Positions 12,828 to 14,219 of a stretch of DNA of 14,219 nt are shown here, one piece after another. Source of the stretch: JBALVT01 sp045110675 (GTDB taxonomy: Bacteria > Pseudomonadota > Gammaproteobacteria > Pseudomonadales > Halieaceae). The first letter of the stretch is position 1; each line of letters begins with the position of its first letter. The DNA is taken from the NCBI GenBank assembly GCA_045110675.1, contig JBGCGJ010000078.1:1-14219 (forward strand), read 5' to 3'. The notes under the pieces are model-generated. The model saw only the letters and a program-made list of their open reading frames with translations. It had not been told where the DNA came from and made no database searches. Both the position numbers and the translations under genes were made by a program.

Positions 12828-13181
12828 ATGAGCTGGCTATCTCAACGTAGCGAGAGCTTCGGTTACGCTTTCAGGGGGGTGGTCACCCTCATTAAAGAAC
12901 AACCCAATGCACAAATTCATGCGCTGGCTACTATTGGGGTTGTTGCGCTGGCGTTTTACTGCGAAATATCGCCAAGCGAATGGCGTTCGCTGATACTCAT
13001 GGTTTCATTGGTATGGCTCGCCGAAGGTTTGAATACGTCGCTGGAATACCTAGCTGACGCGGCAGTGCCTGAACAGCATCCCCTTATTGAAAAAGCCAAA
13101 GATGTCGCTGCCGCTGCGGTACTGATTACGGCATTTTTTGCCGTGGTGATGGCAGCGCTTATTTTTCTTCCGCTATTTTGA
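12828..13181 (+). CDS. dgkA: Diacylglycerol/undecaprenol kinase, DgkA family
   Basis: A 117-residue inner-membrane lipid kinase with three helices (about 30-46, 52-67, 95-116) and an amphipathic N-terminus. Family catalytic residues are in place: Glu24 near the first helix, AEGLNTSLEYLAD (65-77) giving Glu66, Asn69, Glu73 and Asp77, and Lys91-Asp92 in KAKDVAAAAVL. These match Glu28, Glu69, Asn72, Glu76, Asp80, Lys94 and Asp95 of E. coli DgkA. It phosphorylates diacylglycerol released by osmoregulated glucan and LPS modification, or undecaprenol as in Gram-positive relatives; the sequence alone does not decide. The ATG follows the efpL stop by one base. It converges on the RND gene with only seven bases between the stops and no visible terminator. 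Confidence 0.92.
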   Translation: MSWLSQRSESFGYAFRGVVTLIKEQPNAQIHALATIGVVALAFYCEISPSEWRSLILMVSLVWLAEGLNTSLEYLADAAVPEQHPLIEKAKDVAAAAVLITAFFAVVMAALIFLPLF

Positions 13182-13188
13182 TTGCTAG

Positions 13189-14219
13189 CTAATAGTTGGC
13201 CGGGGCCGGATCAATCTCGCTCTGATTTTCGTCGCTCCCGCGGGCAGCCCACCAGTGATGCAAGTCAGCCAAAATCATATACAAGCAGGGTACCAATAGC
13301 AGGGTAATAACCGTCGCAAAGACAATTCCAAACGCCAGAGAGATCGCCATGGGGACTATCTCCATCGCCTGTACGCTGCGTTCCAGTAGAATCGGTGCAA
13401 GTCCAAAAAAGGTAGTGAGTGATGTGAGTAGAATTGCTCTGAAGCGACGCGTTCCGGCGTCCACAACCGCCTTGTAACGATCTACTCCATCGCTCACGGC
13501 TTTGTTGACGTAATCGACTAGTATCAAGCTGTCGTTCACCACTACGCCACTGAGTGCTATGACCCCCATCAGTGACATCATACTCAGGGGGAAGCCAGTG
13601 AGCCAGTGGCCGACAATGGCGCCGATAATCCCGAAAGGTATAACACCCATTATTATAAGTGGCTGTAAGTAGGAACGTGTTGGCACCGCCAGAAGCGCAT
13701 AGATCGCAAATAAGGCAAGAGTGAACCCGGTGAACATGCTGTTTGCCAGCTTCGTCTCCTCTTCAGAGGCGCCCGCGAGCGAGTAGCTCAAGCCGGGGTA
13801 TTTGGCGATGAGATCCGGGAATACGTTTTGCTCGATTTCGCCGATCACTTTACCCGGTTCAACGATGTTCTTATCCGCTTCTGCGGTAACTTCCACCGCG
13901 CGCTGGTAATTGATCCGGGTAGTTTTAATCAGCCCCTTTTTCATTTCCATGGTTGCCACGGTCTCAAACGGGACCTCATCTCCCTCGGGGGTGCGTATAA
14001 ACATGTTCTCGAGAGAGCTGGTGGTTTCACGGTCGGCCTTGGGATATCGCACCATCACTTTTATTTCGTCTATACCGCGCTGCACACGCTGTGCTTCAGC
14101 ACCGTAGAAGGCATGTCTGAGCTGACTACCAAGCTCGTAACGATTTAGGCCCAGTGCCTCGCCCTCGGGCAAGATGTCCACGTGTAGCTCATCTGAGCTG
14201 TCACTGGCCCCGTTGCGAA
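13189..14219 (-). CDS. RND efflux transporter, C-terminal part (cut by window edge)
   Basis: The last 343 codons of an inner-membrane RND pump; the frame is open to the right edge, so the GTG at 14181 is internal and not a start. The first visible part is periplasmic: GLNRYELGSQLRHAFYGAEA, then QRVQRGIDEIKVMVRYP and an IRTPEGDEVPFETVA segment, typical of the porter-domain half after transmembrane helix 7. Then come helices 8-12: MFTGFTLALFAIYALLAVP, the GVIPFGIIGAIVGHWLTG hairpin, VVVNDSLILVDYVN, the FGLAPILLERS loop and IVFATVITLLLVPCLYMIL. The family (HAE-type proton antiporters with periplasmic adaptor and TolC partner) exports toxic compounds; substrate is unknown. The charged acidic tail (SDENQSEIDPAPANY) is cytosolic. 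Adaptor and outer-membrane genes would lie upstream, outside the window. Confidence 0.93.
   Translation of the reverse strand, partial: RNGASDSSDELHVDILPEGEALGLNRYELGSQLRHAFYGAEAQRVQRGIDEIKVMVRYPKADRETTSSLENMFIRTPEGDEVPFETVATMEMKKGLIKTTRINYQRAVEVTAEADKNIVEPGKVIGEIEQNVFPDLIAKYPGLSYSLAGASEEETKLANSMFTGFTLALFAIYALLAVPTRSYLQPLIIMGVIPFGIIGAIVGHWLTGFPLSMMSLMGVIALSGVVVNDSLILVDYVNKAVSDGVDRYKAVVDAGTRRFRAILLTSLTTFFGLAPILLERSVQAMEIVPMAISLAFGIVFATVITLLLVPCLYMILADLHHWWAARGSDENQSEIDPAPANY

Noticed and set aside
14179..14181. GTG at 14181 as the start of the RND gene
   Set aside because: The frame stays open to the window edge and the upstream residues fit the periplasmic part of RND pumps; half of the protein would be missing with this start.
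1..14219. Mobile element, prophage, CRISPR array, toxin-antitoxin or defence system
   Set aside because: No transposase, integrase, terminal inverted repeats, spaced direct repeats or recognisable toxin pairs were seen; gene order and codon use look like ordinary core chromosome.

Overview
The window looks like chromosomal core DNA of a marine-type gammaproteobacterium related to Pseudomonadales/Cellvibrionales. This rests on gene content: QorA, CysK, GlpE, EfpL, SppA, a YfgD-type ArsC and WrbA all resemble gammaproteobacterial forms. From memory, not a search, the set thioredoxin-like protein / DUF2069 / YihY / ArsC-like / WrbA also lies together in Pseudomonas aeruginosa. I see no insertion sequence, prophage, CRISPR array, tRNA or rRNA.

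Layout. Positions 1-1520 (minus strand): a DEAD-box RNA helicase whose end overlaps the start of a CvfB-type S1 RNA-binding protein that runs off the left edge. Positions 1658-4566 (plus): a tight three-gene operon of quinone oxidoreductase, MFS transporter and GNAT acetyltransferase. Positions 4625-5593 (minus): cysteine synthase CysK. Positions 5594-6172 carry no long gene. They hold several dyad symmetries, an unannotated 56-codon membrane-peptide gene with a perfect Shine-Dalgarno sequence, mutually exclusive hairpins and a strong plus-strand terminator. Positions 6173-8531 (minus): an operon of YihY membrane protein, thioredoxin-like lipoprotein and a flavoprotein closely resembling iodotyrosine deiodinase. 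Positions 8628-11812 (plus), divergent from it: ArsC-like protein, WrbA, DUF2069 membrane protein and SppA. Positions 11877-12194 (minus): GlpE rhodanese. Positions 12260-13181 (plus): EfpL and DgkA. Positions 13189-14219 (minus): the C-terminal third of an RND efflux pump, cut by the right edge.

Functionally the centre is redox and thiol chemistry: cysteine synthesis, two quinone reductases, a flavin reductase, a thioredoxin-like lipoprotein, an ArsC/glutaredoxin-linked protein and a rhodanese. Envelope proteins (SppA, YihY, DUF2069, DgkA, RND, MFS) and translation/RNA factors (DEAD helicase, CvfB, EfpL) surround it. Most of the window is conventional. The two items most worth following are the deiodinase-like protein with a complete Glu-Tyr-Lys substrate triad, and the small divergent transcription unit between cysK and it.
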